In this document: positions 35,240-46,987 of the stretch, one piece after another | Layout of the letters: every line of letters starts with the position of its first letter | Numbering within the stretch: the stretch's first letter is position 1 | Origin: Variovorax sp. PAMC26660 | GTDB taxonomy: Bacteria > Pseudomonadota > Gammaproteobacteria > Burkholderiales > Burkholderiaceae_C | NCBI RefSeq assembly: GCF_014302995.1 | Contig: NZ_CP060295.1 | Location: 6,439,501-6,503,500, forward strand | Reading direction: 5' to 3' | Length of the DNA stretch: 64,000 nt | The notes under the pieces: model-generated | What the model saw: only the letters and a program-made list of their open reading frames with translations | Told to the model about the DNA's origin: nothing | Database searches by the model: none | Made by a program: the position numbers and the translations under genes

Positions 35240-36718
35240 ATGAGCCTGCTTGCTGAAGACACCGACATCGCGGACCTGGGATTGCGCTGGAAACCTGGCT
35301 TTTCGACCCTCGGCCCCGCGTTTTTCACCGAATTGCGACCAACGCCCCTGCCCGACCCGTACTGGGTATGCCGCAGCGAGGCCGTTGCACGCGAACTCGG
35401 CCTGCCGGCCGACTGGCATTCCGACGGCACGCTCCGGGCACTGACAGGCAGTGCGCCGATTGCCGGCACACAGCCTTTTGCCACGGTCTACAGCGGCCAC
35501 CAGTTCGGCGTGTGGGCCGGCCAGTTGGGCGACGGCCGCGCGATCATGATCGGCGAGACCGCCACCGGCCTCGAAGTGCAACTGAAGGGCGCGGGCCGCA
35601 CACCCTATTCGCGCGGCGGCGACGGCCGTGCGGTACTGCGTTCCAGCATCCGCGAATTTCTTTGCAGCGAGGCCATGCACGGCCTGGGCATCCCGACCAC
35701 GCGCGCGCTCTGCGTCACGGGCTCCGACGCCCGCGTGCGCCGCGAAGAACTGGAGAGCGCCGCCGTCGTGACGCGCGTGGCGCCCAGCTTCATCCGCTTC
35801 GGCCATTTCGAGCACTTCGCGGCCAACCAGCGTGAAGACGAGTTGCGCGCGCTGGCCGACTACGTCATCGACCGCTACTACCCGGCCTGCCGCACCACCG
35901 ACCGCTTCGACGGCAACGCCTACGCGGCCTTCCTCGAAGCCGTGAGCGAGCGCACCGCCGCCCTGCTCGCGCAATGGCAGGCCGTGGGCTTTTGCCACGG
36001 CGTGATGAACACCGACAACATGAGCATCCTGGGGCTCACCATCGACTACGGGCCTTTCCAGTTTCTCGATGGTTTCGATCCGCGCCACATCTGCAACCAC
36101 AGCGACACCAGCGGGCGCTACGCCTTCAACCAGCAGCCCAACGTGGCGTACTGGAACCTGTTCTGCCTGGCGCAAGCGCTGCTGCCGCTGATCGGCGAGC
36201 AGGAAGTCGCCGTGGCCGCGCTGGAGTCGTACAAGACCGTGTTCCCCACCGAGTTCGAGGCCCGCATGCGCGCCAAGCTCGGCCTGTCGGATTCGGCCGA
36301 AGGCGACCGTGCGCTGGTCGAAGGCGTCCTCAAGTTGCTGGCCGCGGGCAAGGTCGATTACACGATCTTCTGGCGCCGGCTCTCGCATTACGTCGCGGAC
36401 AACAGCGTCGAGCCGGTGCGCGACCTGTTCCTCGACCGCGAGGGCTTCGACGCCTGGCTGCTATTGTTTTCAGAGCGCCATGCGCAGGGTGTGCGTTCGC
36501 AAGCGGCCGATTTGATGCTCAAATCCAACCCCAAATTCGTGCTGCGGAACCACCTGGGCCAGCAAGCCATCGAAGCAAGTCAGCAAAAGGACCAGGCTGG
36601 TGTGGCAGTCTTGTTGGCTCTGCTCGAAACCCCATTTGAAGAACATCCCGGCGCCGATGCGTATGCCGGCTTCCCGCCCGACTGGGCGTCCACGATTGAA
36701 ATCAGCTGCTCATCATGA
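35240..36718 (+). CDS. selO: SelO-type protein adenylyltransferase
   Basis: The 492-residue pseudokinase matches SelO/YdiU. It has [19 protein letters not shown], the nucleotide-contact [21 protein letters not shown], the active-site [11 protein letters not shown] and DYGPF, and the C-terminal SCSS with Cys in the position that is selenocysteine in animal SelO. It transfers AMP from ATP to Ser/Thr/Tyr residues and is linked to redox homeostasis. An alternative GTG start at 35222 is possible. Its stop overlaps the msrB start (ATGA), so it heads an operon with a methionine sulfoxide reductase gene. Confidence 0.95.
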   Translation: MSLLAEDTDIADLGLRWKPGFSTLGPAFFTELRPTPLPDPYWVCRSEAVARELGLPADWHSDGTLRALTGSAPIAGTQPFATVYSGHQFGVWAGQLGDGRAIMIGETATGLEVQLKGAGRTPYSRGGDGRAVLRSSIREFLCSEAMHGLGIPTTRALCVTGSDARVRREELESAAVVTRVAPSFIRFGHFEHFAANQREDELRALADYVIDRYYPACRTTDRFDGNAYAAFLEAVSERTAALLAQWQAVGFCHGVMNTDNMSILGLTIDYGPFQFLDGFDPRHICNHSDTSGRYAFNQQPNVAYWNLFCLAQALLPLIGEQEVAVAALESYKTVFPTEFEARMRAKLGLSDSAEGDRALVEGVLKLLAAGKVDYTIFWRRLSHYVADNSVEPVRDLFLDREGFDAWLLLFSERHAQGVRSQAADLMLKSNPKFVLRNHLGQQAIEASQQKDQAGVAVLLALLETPFEEHPGADAYAGFPPDWASTIEISCSS

Positions 36719-37125
36719 CCACTCCCGTTGAAAAAACCGAAGCCGAATGGAAAGCCCTGCTCGCTGAAAAAGGCGCCGAGCCCGCAGCCTTCGAGGTCAC
36801 GCGCCATGCGGCCACCGAGCGCCCCTTCACCGGCAAGTACGAAGCGCACTGGGACGACGGCACCTACCACTGCGTGTGCTGCGGCGCCAAGCTGTTCGAG
36901 TCGGGCACCAAGTTCGACGCGGGCTGCGGCTGGCCCAGCTTCTCCGAAGAGGCCGTGCCCGGCGCCATCCGCAACATCGTCGACCGCTCGCACGGCATGG
37001 TGCGCACCGAGAACGTCTGCGCGAACTGCGGCGCCCATCTGGGCCACGTGTTCCCCGACGGCCCGACGGATACCGGCCTGCGCTACTGCATGAACTCGGC
37101 CTCGCTCGACTTCCAGAAAAAATGA
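36715..37125 (+). CDS. msrB: Peptide-methionine (R)-S-oxide reductase MsrB
   Basis: The 136-residue enzyme has two zinc-binding CxxC motifs (CVCC and CANC), [17 protein letters not shown] and the catalytic cysteine in [11 protein letters not shown]. It reduces methionine-R-sulfoxide in oxidised proteins, using thioredoxin. It overlaps selO upstream and yciB downstream by four bases each, which couples protein repair to SelO-dependent modification. The length is typical. Confidence 0.96.
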   Translation: MTTPVEKTEAEWKALLAEKGAEPAAFEVTRHAATERPFTGKYEAHWDDGTYHCVCCGAKLFESGTKFDAGCGWPSFSEEAVPGAIRNIVDRSHGMVRTENVCANCGAHLGHVFPDGPTDTGLRYCMNSASLDFQKK

Positions 37126-37664
37126 AACTGCTCCTCGACTTCTTCCCGATCCTGCTTTTCTTCGGCGCCTACAAGCTCGGCGACATCTACACCGCCACCG
37201 GCGTGCTGATGGCTGCCACTGTGGTGCAGATGGCGATCATCTACGCCATGGAACGCAAGCTGCAGGCGATGCAGAAGGCCACGCTGGTGCTGATCCTGCT
37301 GTTCGGCACGCTCACGCTGGTGCTGCACGACGACCGCTTCATCAAGTGGAAGCCGACGGTGCTGTACGGCGCGATGGCGATCGCGCTGGCGGTGGCGCTG
37401 TGGGCGCTGAAGAAAAACTTCCTGAAGATGCTGCTGGGCCAGCAGCTCGAGCTGCCCGAGCGCATCTGGGGCCGGCTGAATGTGGCGTGGATCGGCTATT
37501 GCCTGTTCATGGCCATCATCAACGGCTACGTGGCGGCCTACTTCACCACCGAGGCCTGGGTCAACTTCAAGCTCTGGGGCTACGTGTTCCCCATCGTCTT
37601 CCTGGTCGCACAGGGCCTGTACATTGCGCCGCACCTCAAGGGCGACGACAAGCCCGCCGCATGA
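37122..37664 (+). CDS. yciB: Inner-membrane septation protein YciB
   Basis: The 180-residue protein begins [18 protein letters not shown], the YciB/IspZ signature, and has five hydrophobic helices and the conserved WKPTVLYG and [12 protein letters not shown] segments. It acts in the cytoplasmic membrane in septation and envelope integrity. The ATG overlaps the msrB stop by four bases and its own stop overlaps bolA. The earlier in-frame start at 36876 lies inside msrB and is not used. Confidence 0.94.
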   Translation: MKLLLDFFPILLFFGAYKLGDIYTATGVLMAATVVQMAIIYAMERKLQAMQKATLVLILLFGTLTLVLHDDRFIKWKPTVLYGAMAIALAVALWALKKNFLKMLLGQQLELPERIWGRLNVAWIGYCLFMAIINGYVAAYFTTEAWVNFKLWGYVFPIVFLVAQGLYIAPHLKGDDKPAA

Positions 37665-37936
37665 GCACCGCAGCACTCTTGCCCACCGCGGCAGACCTCG
37701 AAGCCGCGTTGCGCGAAGCGCTCGCGCCCACCACGCTCGAAGTGATCGACGAGAGCGGCGCGCACGCCGGCCATGCGGGTGCCAACGCGGAAGGCCGCGG
37801 CACCCATTTCCGGGTGCGCATCGCCTCGCCGCTGTTCGCCGGAAAGCCCCGCGTGGCGCGGCATCGGCTTGTGTATGATGCCCTCCAAGTTTTTATCGCA
37901 CAGGGTCTGCACGCCATCGCCATCGAGGTGCTCTGA
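37661..37936 (+). CDS. bolA: BolA-family protein
   Basis: The 91-residue protein has the BolA fold with the conserved [29 protein letters not shown] C-terminal segment containing the invariant His and the helix-strand end. BolA proteins work with monothiol glutaredoxins in Fe-S handling and can bind DNA. It overlaps yciB by four bases. Placement next to yciB and a periplasmic isomerase is common in betaproteobacteria, as far as I recall. Confidence 0.92.
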   Translation: MSTAALLPTAADLEAALREALAPTTLEVIDESGAHAGHAGANAEGRGTHFRVRIASPLFAGKPRVARHRLVYDALQVFIAQGLHAIAIEVL

Positions 37937-38073
37937 GTCGTCCATGGGTCGCACGCCGCATTTGTCGCGGCGGTCCGGCCACCCTTCTCCTCCCCCATTT
38001 CGTCCCTATCCCTGCTTTCTTTCACGCGCCTTTTCCTACAAGCGCATTTCCTTCCCAGCTCGATATTCATTCC

Positions 38074-38859
38074 ATGAAAAAACAAATCTTGCAGGCCGTC
38101 GCGGCCGCAGTGCTGCTCGGCGCCATTCCCTTGGCGGCTCTGGCGCAGAACGCCGCCATCGTCAACGGCAAGCCGGTGCCCAAGGCCCGCATGGACGCGC
38201 TGGCACAGCAGCTCGCCGCTGCCGGCCGTCCGGTGACGCCTGAAATGCAAAGCCAGCTGCGCGAAGAAGTCGTGGCGCGCGAAGTGTTCATGCAGGAAGC
38301 GCAAAAGCAGGGCCTGGACGCCAACGACGACTACAAGAACCAGCTCGAACTCGCACGCCAGGCCATCCTGATCCGCGCCCTGTTCGAGAACTACCGCAAG
38401 ACCAACCCGGTCTCGGACGCCGACGTGAAGGCCGAGTACGACAAGTTCGTCGCGGCCAACGGCGGCAAGGAATACAAGGCCCGCCACATCCTGGTCGAAA
38501 CCGAAGACCAGGCCAAGAAGATCATGGCTGACCTGAAGAAGGGCGCCAAGTTCGAAGACATCGCCAAGAAGCAGAGCAAGGACCCGGGATCGGGCGCCAA
38601 CGGCGGCGACCTCGACTGGGCCAACCCCGCGAGCTTCGTGCCCGAGTTCTCGGAAGCCATGATCAAGCTCAAGAAGGGCGAGACCACCCCGGCGCCGATC
38701 AAGACCCAGTTCGGCTGGCACATCATCCGCGTCGACGACATCCGCCAGGCCCAACTGCCGAAGCTGGAAGAAGTGAAGCCGCAGATCACGCAGCAACTGC
38801 AACAGCAGCGCCTGCAGAAGTACCAGGAAGAACTGCGCGCGAAGGCGAAGGTCGAGTAA
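38074..38859 (+). CDS. Periplasmic parvulin-type peptidyl-prolyl isomerase
   Basis: The 261-residue protein has a signal peptide (residues 1-24, cleavage after ALA). An N-terminal helical chaperone segment follows, and then a PpiC rotamase domain at about 125-220 (ARHILVETEDQAKKI, GGDLDWANPASFVPEF, TQFGWHIIRVDD). It assists folding of exported proteins. It lies 137 bp after bolA, so it may use its own promoter. A bidirectional terminator follows at 38881. Confidence 0.93.
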   Translation: MKKQILQAVAAAVLLGAIPLAALAQNAAIVNGKPVPKARMDALAQQLAAAGRPVTPEMQSQLREEVVAREVFMQEAQKQGLDANDDYKNQLELARQAILIRALFENYRKTNPVSDADVKAEYDKFVAANGGKEYKARHILVETEDQAKKIMADLKKGAKFEDIAKKQSKDPGSGANGGDLDWANPASFVPEFSEAMIKLKKGETTPAPIKTQFGWHIIRVDDIRQAQLPKLEEVKPQITQQLQQQRLQKYQEELRAKAKVE

Positions 38860-38880
38860 CTCGACTCAGGCCAAAAGAAA

Positions 38881-38903
38881 AGCGACCTGCGGGTCGCTTT
38901 TTT
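38881..38903. terminator. Bidirectional intrinsic terminator
   Basis: AGCGACC-TGCG-GGTCGCT is followed by T's on the plus strand. On the minus strand the same stem is followed by TTTTCTTTT. It can end both the isomerase transcript and the convergent purL-linked transcript. Confidence 0.85.
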
Positions 38904-38918
38904 CATGGCCGTTTCTTT

Positions 38919-39230
38919 TCAGATGCCCCAGGTTCCGAAGTTGTCGCCCGGGCCATCCAGCACAAGAAAGGCGCGCCAGGCAGCATCGGCGCTGTCGCCT
39001 TGCATCGCGCGGCGCAGCGCGTCGAGCGTGCGCGCAATCTTCTTCGAGGCGCCGAAATGCGCGGCGTTGAGCGCATCGAGCTGCGGCAGCAGCACCTGCA
39101 ACACCTGCGCGCGGGCCACCGCCTCGGCGGCTGCATCGTCGCGCCAGGCAAGCAACTGCTTGCGAATCAGGTCCTCGATCCGCGCCGCTTCCAGCACGTG
39201 CCGGCTTTGCGGGTGATCGAGGTCGAGCAT
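38919..39230 (-). CDS. Small conserved-looking hypothetical protein after purL
   Basis: The 103-residue helical protein (MLDLDHPQSRHVLEAARIED..., ending DNFGTWGI) is not a family I recognise. It starts 5 bp downstream of the purL stop; an in-frame start at 39266 would overlap purL. The close spacing and the shared terminator at 38881 indicate co-transcription with purL. It has no signal peptide or membrane segment, so it is probably cytosolic. Confidence 0.65.
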   Translation of the reverse strand: MLDLDHPQSRHVLEAARIEDLIRKQLLAWRDDAAAEAVARAQVLQVLLPQLDALNAAHFGASKKIARTLDALRRAMQGDSADAAWRAFLVLDGPGDNFGTWGI

Positions 39231-39235
39231 CGGCT

Positions 39236-42200
39236 TCAGCCCACCCAGCGGCGCGCGTTGCGCCAAATCTGCATCCAGGGGCTCAGCTCGCTCCGTTCGC
39301 CCGGCGTCCAGCTCATCTGGATGTTGCGGAACACGCGCTCCGGGTGCGGCATCACGGCGGTGAAGCGGCCGTCCGGCGTGGTCACCGAGGTCAGGCCACC
39401 CGCGCTGCCGTTCGGGTTGAATGGGTACTGCTCGGTCGGCTTGCCGTGGTTGTCGACGAAGCGCATGGCCGCGATGGCCTTGGCCGGGTCACCGCGGTGC
39501 TTGAAGTTGGCATAGCCCTCGCCGTGCGCCACCGCGATCGGCAGGCGGCTGCCGGCCATGCTCCCGAAGAAGAGGCTCGGCGATTCGAGCACTTCGACCA
39601 TCGACAGGCGCGCCTCGAAGCGCTCGCTCTGGTTGGTGGTGAAACGCGGCCAGGCTTCGGCGCCCGGGATGATGTCGGCCAGCTCGGCGAACATCTGGCA
39701 GCCGTTGCATACGCCCAGGCCGAAGGTGTCGGCGCGGCCGAAGAAGGCCTTGAACTGCTCGGCCAGCTTCGGGTTGAAGGTGATGCTGCGCGCCCAGCCA
39801 ATGCCGGCGCCCAGCGTGTCGCCGTAGCTGAAGCCGCCACAGGCGACCACGCCCTTGAAGTTGGCCAGGTCCGCCCTGCCCGTCTGCAGGTCGGTCATGT
39901 GGACGTCGTAGGCGTCAAAGCCGGCTTCGGTGAAGGCGTAGGCCATCTCAACGTGCGAGTTGACGCCCTGCTCGCGCAGGATCGCGACTTTGGGGCGCGA
40001 TTGCAGGATGGCAGGCGCTGCTGGCTGCGCGTTCGGCAGGAACACATGCATGCCGGGGTCCGAAGGCTCGCCAGCCGCGGCGTGCTCGGCATCGGCGCAG
40101 GCGGGGTTGTCGCGTTCGCGGGCGATCTTCCAGCTCACCGAGTCCCACACCTGATGCAGGTCTTGCAGGCTCGCGCTGAACACCGACTTGGCGTCGCGCC
40201 AGATTTCGAGCTTGCCCTTGCCGGCATCCATGGTGGAGGTGGCAGGCCGCGTCTTGCCGACGAAATGGCTGTGGGCGCTCAGGCCGTGGGCGCGCAGCAC
40301 CTGCATCACGTCGTTGCGTTGCGCCGTGCGCACCTGCAGCACCATGCCGAGTTCTTCGTTGAACAGCGCCTTGAGCGTGAGTTCTTCGCGCCGTCCGCTG
40401 ACCTGCTGCGCCCAGTTCTTGGCGTCGCCGGTTTCCATGCGGCTGTCGGAAATGCCGTCGCCTTCGGTGACCAGCATGTCGACGTTGAGCGCCACGCCCA
40501 CGTGGCCGGCAAAGGCCATCTCGCAGGCGGTGGCGAACAGGCCGCCGTCGCTGCGGTCATGCATCGCGAGGATCTTGCCGTCGGCGCGCAGCGCGTTCAC
40601 TGCGTTCACCAGCGCGACCAGTTGCGCGGGATCGTCGAGGTCGGGCACGGTGTCGCCGCTCTGGCCGAGCGTCTGCGACAGGATGCTGCCGGCCATGCGA
40701 TGCTGGCCGCGGCCCAGATCGATCAGCACGAGCGTGGTGTCGGCTTCGGTGGCATCGAGCTGCGGCGTGAGCGTGCCGCGCACGTCGGCCAGCGTGGCGA
40801 AGGCGGTCACGATCAGGCTCACGGGCGACGTGACCTTCTTGGCTTCGCCGTTGTCCTTCCACTGCGTGCGCATCGACAGCGAATCCTTGCCGACCGGAAT
40901 CGACACGCCCAGCGCCGGGCACAGTTCCAGGCCGACGGCCTTGACGGTTTCGTACAGCGCTGCGTCTTCACCGGGCTCGCCGCAAGCCGCCATCCAGTTG
41001 GCCGACAGCTTGACGCGCGACAGTTCGATCGGCGCAGCCAGCAGGTTGGTGATGGCCTCGGCCACGGCCATGCGGCCCGAGGCCGGCGCGTCGAGCGCGG
41101 CCAGCGGCGTGCGCTCGCCCATGCTCATCGCCTCGCCAGCAAAGCCCTTGTAGTCGGCCAGCGTCACGGCGCAATCGGCCACGGGCACCTGCCACGGGCC
41201 GACCATCTGGTCGCGGTGGCTCAGGCCGCCCACGGTGCGGTCGCCGATGGTGATCAGGAAGCGCTTGGAAGCAACCGTCGGGTGCGCGAGCACGTCGATG
41301 GCCGCCTTCTGCAAATTGACGCCCGTGAGGTCGAGCGGCTTGAAGCTGCGGGCGACGGTCTTCACGTCGCGGTGCATCTTGGGCGGCTTGCCCAGCAGCA
41401 CGTCCATGGGCATGTCGACGGGCTGCACCGCAGCGCCTTCATCGGCCACCAAAAGTTGGCGCTCTTCGGTCGCCACGCCCACCACCGAGAACGGGCAGCG
41501 CTCGCGCTCGCAGAAGGCCTTGAATTGTTCGAGCGATTCGGGCGCGATGGCCAGCACATAGCGCTCCTGGCTTTCGTTGCACCAGATTTCCTTCGGTGCC
41601 ATGCCCGACTCTTCGAGCGGCACGGCGCGCAGGTCGAAGCGCGCACCACGGCCGGCGTCGTTGGTCAGTTCGGGGAAGGCATTGCTCAGGCCGCCCGCGC
41701 CCACGTCGTGGATCGCCAGGATCGGATTGGCCGCGCCCTGCTGCCAGCAATGGTTGATGACCTCTTGCGCACGGCGTTCGATTTCGGGGTTGCCGCGCTG
41801 CACCGAGTCGAAGTCGAGTTCGGCTGCGTTCGCGCCGGTGGCCATCGAGCTGGCGGCGCTGCCGCCCATGCCGATGCGCATGCCGGGGCCGCCGAGCTGG
41901 ATCAGCAGCGAACCGGCCGGGAACAGGATCTTCTTGGTCTGGGTGGCGTCGATGCTGCCGAGGCCGCCCGCGATCATGATGGGCTTGTGATAGCCGCGCT
42001 GCACCGTGTCCAGGTCGCTCGCGATGGTCTGCTCGTACTCGCGGAAGTAGCCCAGCAGGTTGGGCCGGCCGAATTCGTTGTTGAACGCGGCGCCGCCCAG
42101 CGGGCCCTCGGTCATGATCTGCAGCGGGCTGGCGATGTGCTCGGGCTTGCCGTAGTGGCCGTCTTCCGGCCACAGCTTGGACACGGTGAAGCCGGTCAGG

Positions 42201-43252
42201 CCGGCCTTGGGCTTGGAGCCGCGGCCGGTGGCGCCTTCGTCACGAATCTCGCCACCGGCGCCGGTCGAGGCGCCGGGGAACGGCGAGATGGCCGTCGGGT
42301 GGTTGTGCGTCTCGACCTTCATGAGCACGTGGCTCAGGACGCTCTCTTTTTGATAGCCCTGCTCCCCCGATCCGCTCGCACGTGCCACGAAGCGCTCGAT
42401 GTTGCTGCCTTCCATCACCGAGGCGTTGTCCGCATAGGCGATCACCGTGTGCTGCGGGTTCTGCTTCTCGGTGTGGCGGATCATCGAGAACAGGCTTTGC
42501 GGCTGCGCCTTGCCGTCGATGGTGAACTGGGCGTTGAAGATTTTGTGGCGGCAGTGCTCGCTGTTGGCCTGCGCGAACATCATCAGCTCGACGTCACTGG
42601 GGTTGCGCCCCAGGCGGGTGAAAGCTTCCACCAGGTAGTCGATTTCGTCCTCGGCAAGTGCCAGGCCGAAGCCGGTATTGGCCGCCACCAGCGCGGCGCG
42701 GCCGCCGGTCTGCACGTCGACCTGGGCCATCGGCTGGGCCGGCAGTTCGCTGAAGAGGCTGGCCGCCTGCGCGACGGTGGCCAGCACCGATTCGGTCATG
42801 CGGTCGTGCAGCGGGCCGGACGCAGCGGCCAGGGCGTCGCCTTCGAGAACCGGCGCCTTGCCGATCAGCGGTGCCTTGAGCTTCAGGTGGTATTGCGTGA
42901 CCCGCTCGACCCGGCGCAGCGCCAGGCCGCAGTTATGGGCAATGTCGGTGGCCTTGGAGGCCCAGGGCGACACGGTGCCCAGGCGGGGCGTGACGACCAC
43001 CGAGGTGACCGCCTTGGCCGGTGCCTCGAAGGGCTCGCCGTAGGTCAGGAGCGCTGCGAAGCGGTCACGGTCGGCCTCGGCCAGCGTCGCATCGGTCACC
43101 ACGAGGTGCACGAAACGGGCCGAAATGCCCTCGATGCGCGGCTCGATGGCCTGCAGCTTGGGCAGCAATTGCCGCGCGCGGAAGTCGCTGAGCGCGCTGC
43201 CGCCCTCGAACAGGGTTACGACGGGAAGGGCTTGAGGTGCGGGCTGCGTCAC
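39236..43252 (-). CDS. purL: Phosphoribosylformylglycinamidine synthase
   Basis: The 1,338-residue single-chain FGAM synthase has the N-terminal PurS-like domain, two AIR-synthase-type ATP-binding halves ([27 protein letters not shown] near residues 290-320) and a C-terminal class I glutamine amidotransferase domain with nucleophile GVCNGCQ and HGEG. It converts FGAR to FGAM in purine synthesis, using ATP and glutamine. The GTG at 43252 gives the usual family N terminus; an ATG at 43324 would add 24 unconserved residues. A 1,329-residue antisense frame is a GC artefact. Confidence 0.96.
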   Translation of the reverse strand: MTQPAPQALPVVTLFEGGSALSDFRARQLLPKLQAIEPRIEGISARFVHLVVTDATLAEADRDRFAALLTYGEPFEAPAKAVTSVVVTPRLGTVSPWASKATDIAHNCGLALRRVERVTQYHLKLKAPLIGKAPVLEGDALAAASGPLHDRMTESVLATVAQAASLFSELPAQPMAQVDVQTGGRAALVAANTGFGLALAEDEIDYLVEAFTRLGRNPSDVELMMFAQANSEHCRHKIFNAQFTIDGKAQPQSLFSMIRHTEKQNPQHTVIAYADNASVMEGSNIERFVARASGSGEQGYQKESVLSHVLMKVETHNHPTAISPFPGASTGAGGEIRDEGATGRGSKPKAGLTGFTVSKLWPEDGHYGKPEHIASPLQIMTEGPLGGAAFNNEFGRPNLLGYFREYEQTIASDLDTVQRGYHKPIMIAGGLGSIDATQTKKILFPAGSLLIQLGGPGMRIGMGGSAASSMATGANAAELDFDSVQRGNPEIERRAQEVINHCWQQGAANPILAIHDVGAGGLSNAFPELTNDAGRGARFDLRAVPLEESGMAPKEIWCNESQERYVLAIAPESLEQFKAFCERERCPFSVVGVATEERQLLVADEGAAVQPVDMPMDVLLGKPPKMHRDVKTVARSFKPLDLTGVNLQKAAIDVLAHPTVASKRFLITIGDRTVGGLSHRDQMVGPWQVPVADCAVTLADYKGFAGEAMSMGERTPLAALDAPASGRMAVAEAITNLLAAPIELSRVKLSANWMAACGEPGEDAALYETVKAVGLELCPALGVSIPVGKDSLSMRTQWKDNGEAKKVTSPVSLIVTAFATLADVRGTLTPQLDATEADTTLVLIDLGRGQHRMAGSILSQTLGQSGDTVPDLDDPAQLVALVNAVNALRADGKILAMHDRSDGGLFATACEMAFAGHVGVALNVDMLVTEGDGISDSRMETGDAKNWAQQVSGRREELTLKALFNEELGMVLQVRTAQRNDVMQVLRAHGLSAHSHFVGKTRPATSTMDAGKGKLEIWRDAKSVFSASLQDLHQVWDSVSWKIARERDNPACADAEHAAAGEPSDPGMHVFLPNAQPAAPAILQSRPKVAILREQGVNSHVEMAYAFTEAGFDAYDVHMTDLQTGRADLANFKGVVACGGFSYGDTLGAGIGWARSITFNPKLAEQFKAFFGRADTFGLGVCNGCQMFAELADIIPGAEAWPRFTTNQSERFEARLSMVEVLESPSLFFGSMAGSRLPIAVAHGEGYANFKHRGDPAKAIAAMRFVDNHGKPTEQYPFNPNGSAGGLTSVTTPDGRFTAVMPHPERVFRNIQMSWTPGERSELSPWMQIWRNARRWVG

Positions 43253-43375
43253 GGTCGATGGGGGGCCTCGGGGGCCGCGTTGGGAATCAAGGAATCGAGG
43301 CGGATGGCCGCTGACTGGGGGCATCCGCGTTAACCCGGAATTTTAGGCCAACGCCGGGCCGCCCCAAGTTGGCCA

Positions 43376-43425
43376 CCCCCTTGGGGGGCAGCGGGAACAC
43401 GAAGTGCCCCGCGTTGGGGGCAGGT
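43376..43425. repeat. REP-like palindromic element before map
   Basis: CCCCC-TT-GGGGG is followed by GCAGCGGGAACACGAAGTGC and a closing GGGGG. The order CCCCC/GGGGG, ACACGAAGTG, GGGGG matches the tail of the element at 23684-23733. Confidence 0.55.
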
Positions 43426-43451
43426 TCAGCTCTGGATGGGATAATTCAGGG

Positions 43452-44276
43452 ATGAGCATTACCTACAAAGACGCAGCAGGCATCGCCGCCATGCGCGTCG
43501 CCTGCCGCCTCGGGTCCGAGGTGTTGGACTACCTCACGCCCTTCATCAAGCCCGGCATCACGACCAACGAGATCGACCGGCTGGCCGCGGAATACATGGT
43601 CAAGCAGGGCACCACCTCGGCCACGGTGGGCTACCTGGGCGCCAGCAGCGTGCCTTTTCCGAAGTCGCTGTGCACCTCGGTCAACCACGTGGTGTGCCAC
43701 GGCATCCCCAATGACAAGCCCTTGAAGAAGGGTGACATCATGAACATCGACGTCACCGTCATCAAGGACGGCTGGTTCGGCGACAACAGCCGCATGTTCG
43801 TGATCGGCGACGCTTCCATCGCAGCCAAGCGCCTGTGCTCCCTTACCTTCGAAGCCATGTGGCACGGCATCCTGCAGGTGCGCCCCGGCGGCCACCTGGG
43901 CGACGTGGGCCATGCGATCCAGAAATTCGCCGAGGGCCAGGGCTTCTCGGTGGTGCGCGAGTTCTGCGGCCACGGCGTGGGCCAGCGCTTTCATGAAGAG
44001 CCGCAGGTGCTGCACTACGGCCGCCCGGGCACCATGGAAGAACTCAAGCCCGGCATGATCTTCACCATCGAGCCGATGATCAACGCCGGCAAGCGCGACG
44101 TGAAGGAAGACTTCAAGGGCGGCCAGTACGACGGCTGGACCATCGTCACGCGCGACCATTCGCTGTCGGCCCAGTGGGAGCACACGGTGCTGGTCACCGA
44201 AACCGGCTACGAAGTGCTGACACTGTCCGAAGGCAGCCCGCCGCTGCCCTCCTTCGTCACCGCCACCAAGACCTGA
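43452..44276 (+). CDS. map: Type I methionine aminopeptidase
   Basis: The 274-residue metalloprotease contains [15 protein letters not shown] (His near residue 82), the metal ligands in [40 protein letters not shown] and [12 protein letters not shown]. It removes the initiator methionine from nascent proteins. The ATG at 43452 is the family start. It is followed by glnD in the same direction, the same order as in E. coli. It has a slightly longer C-terminal tail than E. coli Map. Confidence 0.96.
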   Translation: MSITYKDAAGIAAMRVACRLGSEVLDYLTPFIKPGITTNEIDRLAAEYMVKQGTTSATVGYLGASSVPFPKSLCTSVNHVVCHGIPNDKPLKKGDIMNIDVTVIKDGWFGDNSRMFVIGDASIAAKRLCSLTFEAMWHGILQVRPGGHLGDVGHAIQKFAEGQGFSVVREFCGHGVGQRFHEEPQVLHYGRPGTMEELKPGMIFTIEPMINAGKRDVKEDFKGGQYDGWTIVTRDHSLSAQWEHTVLVTETGYEVLTLSEGSPPLPSFVTATKT

Positions 44277-44299
44277 CGCGGCAACGCGCGCCCCCCGCC

Positions 44300-46906
44300 G
44301 TGATCGAAGCAGCCAATATCGACGTGGCGACGCTGCGCGAAGCCTATCGCGCGAAGAAGCTCGCTCTCTTCGACACCCTGCGCTTTGCGCGCGCACCCAC
44401 GCGCAGCGTGCACACCGTGCTGCGCCAGCTCTCGGCGCTGGCCGACCAGACGCTCTGCACGCTGTGGGAAGAAGCCGATTTCGGCGATTCGCTGACCCTG
44501 GCGGCGGTCGGTGGCTTCGGCCGCGGCGAGTTGTTTCCGTATTCCGACGTCGACGTGCTCCTGCTGCTGCCGCCCGAAGGCCATGAGAGCGAGATCGACC
44601 CGGCCCGCATCGAGGCCTTCATCGGCCACTGCTGGGACGCCGGGCTCGAAATCGGCTCCAGCGTGCGCACGGTCGAAGAGTGCCTGGCCGAGGCCGAGAA
44701 GGACGTCACCGTCCAGACCTCGCTGCTCGAAGCCCGCCTGATCGCCGGCAACAAGAAGCTCTTTACCGCCTTTCGCCGCCGCTTCACCCGTGCCATCGAT
44801 CCGCAGGCCTTCTTTGTTGCCAAGTCGCAGGAAATGCGGCACCGCCACCAGAAGTTCGACAACACGCCCTACGCGCTCGAACCCAACTGCAAGGAATCGC
44901 CGGGCGGCCTGCGCGATCTGCAGACCATCTTGTGGATGACCAAGGCCGCCGGCTTCGGCAGCCGCTGGGACGACCTCGCCAAGAATGGCCTGGCCACTTC
45001 TTTCGAGGCCCAGCAGATCAAGCGCAACGAGGCCCTGCTCTCGCTGATTCGCGCCCGCCTGCACGTGATTGCCAACCGGCGCGAAGACCGCCTGGTGTTC
45101 GACCTGCAGACCGCCGTGGCCGCCAGCTTCGGCTACGAAAGCGAATCGCAGCGCAAGTCCAGCGAGGCGCTGATGCGGCGCTACTACTGGGCGGCCAAGG
45201 CGGTGTCGCAACTCAACCAGATCCTGCTGCTCAACATCTCGGAGCGGCTGCAGCCCATCGACGAGCAGCACACGCCGATCAACGAGCGCTTCTACGAGCG
45301 TGCCGGCCTGATCGAGATTGCCAGCGACGACCTCTACGAGCACGAGCCGCACGCAGTGCTCGAGACCTTCCTGCTCTATCAGAAGACCATCGGCGTGAAG
45401 GGCCTGTCGGCGCGCACGCTGCGCGCGCTGTACAACGCGCGCCACGTGATGGACAGCAAGTTCCGCAACGACCCGGTCAATCACCAGACCTTCATGCGGA
45501 TCCTGATGCAGCCCTATGGCATCACGCATGCCTTCCGGTTGATGAACCAGACCTCGGTGCTGGGGCGTTACCTGCGCGTATTCCGCAGCATCGTGGGGCA
45601 GATGCAGCACGACCTGTTCCATGTGTACACGGTCGACCAGCACATCCTGATGGTGCTGCGCAATGTGCGGCGCTTCTTCATTGCCGAGCATGCGCACGAG
45701 TACCCGTTCTGCTCGCAGCTCGCGGCCGGCTGGGACAAGCCCTGGATTCTTTATGTCGCGGCGCTGTTCCATGACATCGCCAAGGGCCGTGGCGGCGACC
45801 ACTCGACGCTCGGCGCGCGCGACGTGCAGCGCTTTTGCAAGCAGCACGGCATTGCGCGCGAAGATTCCAGGCTCATCGAATTCCTGGTCGCCGAACACCT
45901 GGTGATGAGCCAGGTCGCGCAAAAGCAGGACCTGAGCGACCCCGAGGTGATCGGTGCCTTCGCCAAGCGCGTGGGCAACGAGCGCTACCTGACGGCGCTC
46001 TATTTGCTGACCATCGCCGACATCCGCGGCACCTCGCCCCGCGTGTGGAATGCGTGGAAGGGCAAGCTGCTCGAAGACCTGTACCGCTTCACCCTGCGCG
46101 CGCTCGGCGGCCGCATGCCCGACCCGGACGCCGAGGTCGAGTCGCGCAAGCGCGAGGCGCTGGTGCTGCTCGCCCTGCACGCCCAGCGCTTCGAGGCGCA
46201 CAAGGCCCTGTGGGACACGCTCGACGTCGGCTACTTCATGCGCCACGACGCCGTCGAGATCGCCTGGCACGCCAAGCAGCTCTCGCGCTTCGTGCCGCCG
46301 AAGAACGTGCCCATCGACCCGAAGGCGCCGCCGATCGTGCGCGCGCACCTGTCGCCGGTGGGCGAAGGGCTGCAGGTGGTGGTCTACACGCCCGACCAGC
46401 CCGATCTGTTCGCGCGCATCTGCGGCTACTTCGACCAGTCGTCCTTCAGCATCCTGGATGCCAAGGTGCACACCACGAGCGACGGCTATGCGCTGGACAC
46501 CTTCCAGGTCGTGACCACCTTCCTGCCCGACCACTACCGCGATCTGATCAGCATGGTCGAGTCGGGCCTGGGCCACACGCTCACCGAAGCCGGCCCCCTG
46601 CCCGCGCCCAGCATGGGTCGCGTGTCGCGCCGGGTGCGCAGCTTTCCGATCAAGCCGCGCATCAGCCTCGTGCCCGACGACAAGGCGCAGCGCTGGGTGC
46701 TCAGCATCTCGGCCAGCGACCGCGCCGGCCTGCTGTATTCGGTGGCCCGCGTGCTCGCGCGCCATCACCTGAACCTGCAGCTCGCCAAGGTCACGACGCT
46801 GGGCGAGCGCGTGGAAGACAGCTTCCTCATCAGCGGCCCGGAGTTGCAAGGCCAGAAAACACAGCTGGCGATCGAAACCGAACTGATGGACGCCCTGGCT
46901 TCCTGA
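44300..46906 (+). CDS. glnD: Bifunctional PII uridylyltransferase/uridylyl-removing enzyme
   Basis: The 868-residue sensor has a nucleotidyltransferase domain ([17 protein letters not shown] near residues 71-87), an HD hydrolase domain ([14 protein letters not shown] near 490) and two ACT domains (from about 693 and 800). It uridylylates PII proteins when glutamine is low and removes UMP when glutamine is high, controlling nitrogen assimilation. The GTG at 44300 lies 23 bp after map. The length matches the family (about 860-890). Confidence 0.95.
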   Translation: MIEAANIDVATLREAYRAKKLALFDTLRFARAPTRSVHTVLRQLSALADQTLCTLWEEADFGDSLTLAAVGGFGRGELFPYSDVDVLLLLPPEGHESEIDPARIEAFIGHCWDAGLEIGSSVRTVEECLAEAEKDVTVQTSLLEARLIAGNKKLFTAFRRRFTRAIDPQAFFVAKSQEMRHRHQKFDNTPYALEPNCKESPGGLRDLQTILWMTKAAGFGSRWDDLAKNGLATSFEAQQIKRNEALLSLIRARLHVIANRREDRLVFDLQTAVAASFGYESESQRKSSEALMRRYYWAAKAVSQLNQILLLNISERLQPIDEQHTPINERFYERAGLIEIASDDLYEHEPHAVLETFLLYQKTIGVKGLSARTLRALYNARHVMDSKFRNDPVNHQTFMRILMQPYGITHAFRLMNQTSVLGRYLRVFRSIVGQMQHDLFHVYTVDQHILMVLRNVRRFFIAEHAHEYPFCSQLAAGWDKPWILYVAALFHDIAKGRGGDHSTLGARDVQRFCKQHGIAREDSRLIEFLVAEHLVMSQVAQKQDLSDPEVIGAFAKRVGNERYLTALYLLTIADIRGTSPRVWNAWKGKLLEDLYRFTLRALGGRMPDPDAEVESRKREALVLLALHAQRFEAHKALWDTLDVGYFMRHDAVEIAWHAKQLSRFVPPKNVPIDPKAPPIVRAHLSPVGEGLQVVVYTPDQPDLFARICGYFDQSSFSILDAKVHTTSDGYALDTFQVVTTFLPDHYRDLISMVESGLGHTLTEAGPLPAPSMGRVSRRVRSFPIKPRISLVPDDKAQRWVLSISASDRAGLLYSVARVLARHHLNLQLAKVTTLGERVEDSFLISGPELQGQKTQLAIETELMDALAS

Positions 46907-46987
46907 GCCGCCGATTCCCGAGTGGCGCCGCGGGTCATACGGCCCATCGCGCACACAAAGCCGGCGTTGCGGACCATCGCCATCAGA

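Noticed and set aside
39344..43333. 1,329-codon open frame antisense to purL
   Set aside because: It mirrors purL codon structure in high-GC DNA; the translation is rich in Arg, His and Gly without any domain, while purL is unmistakable.
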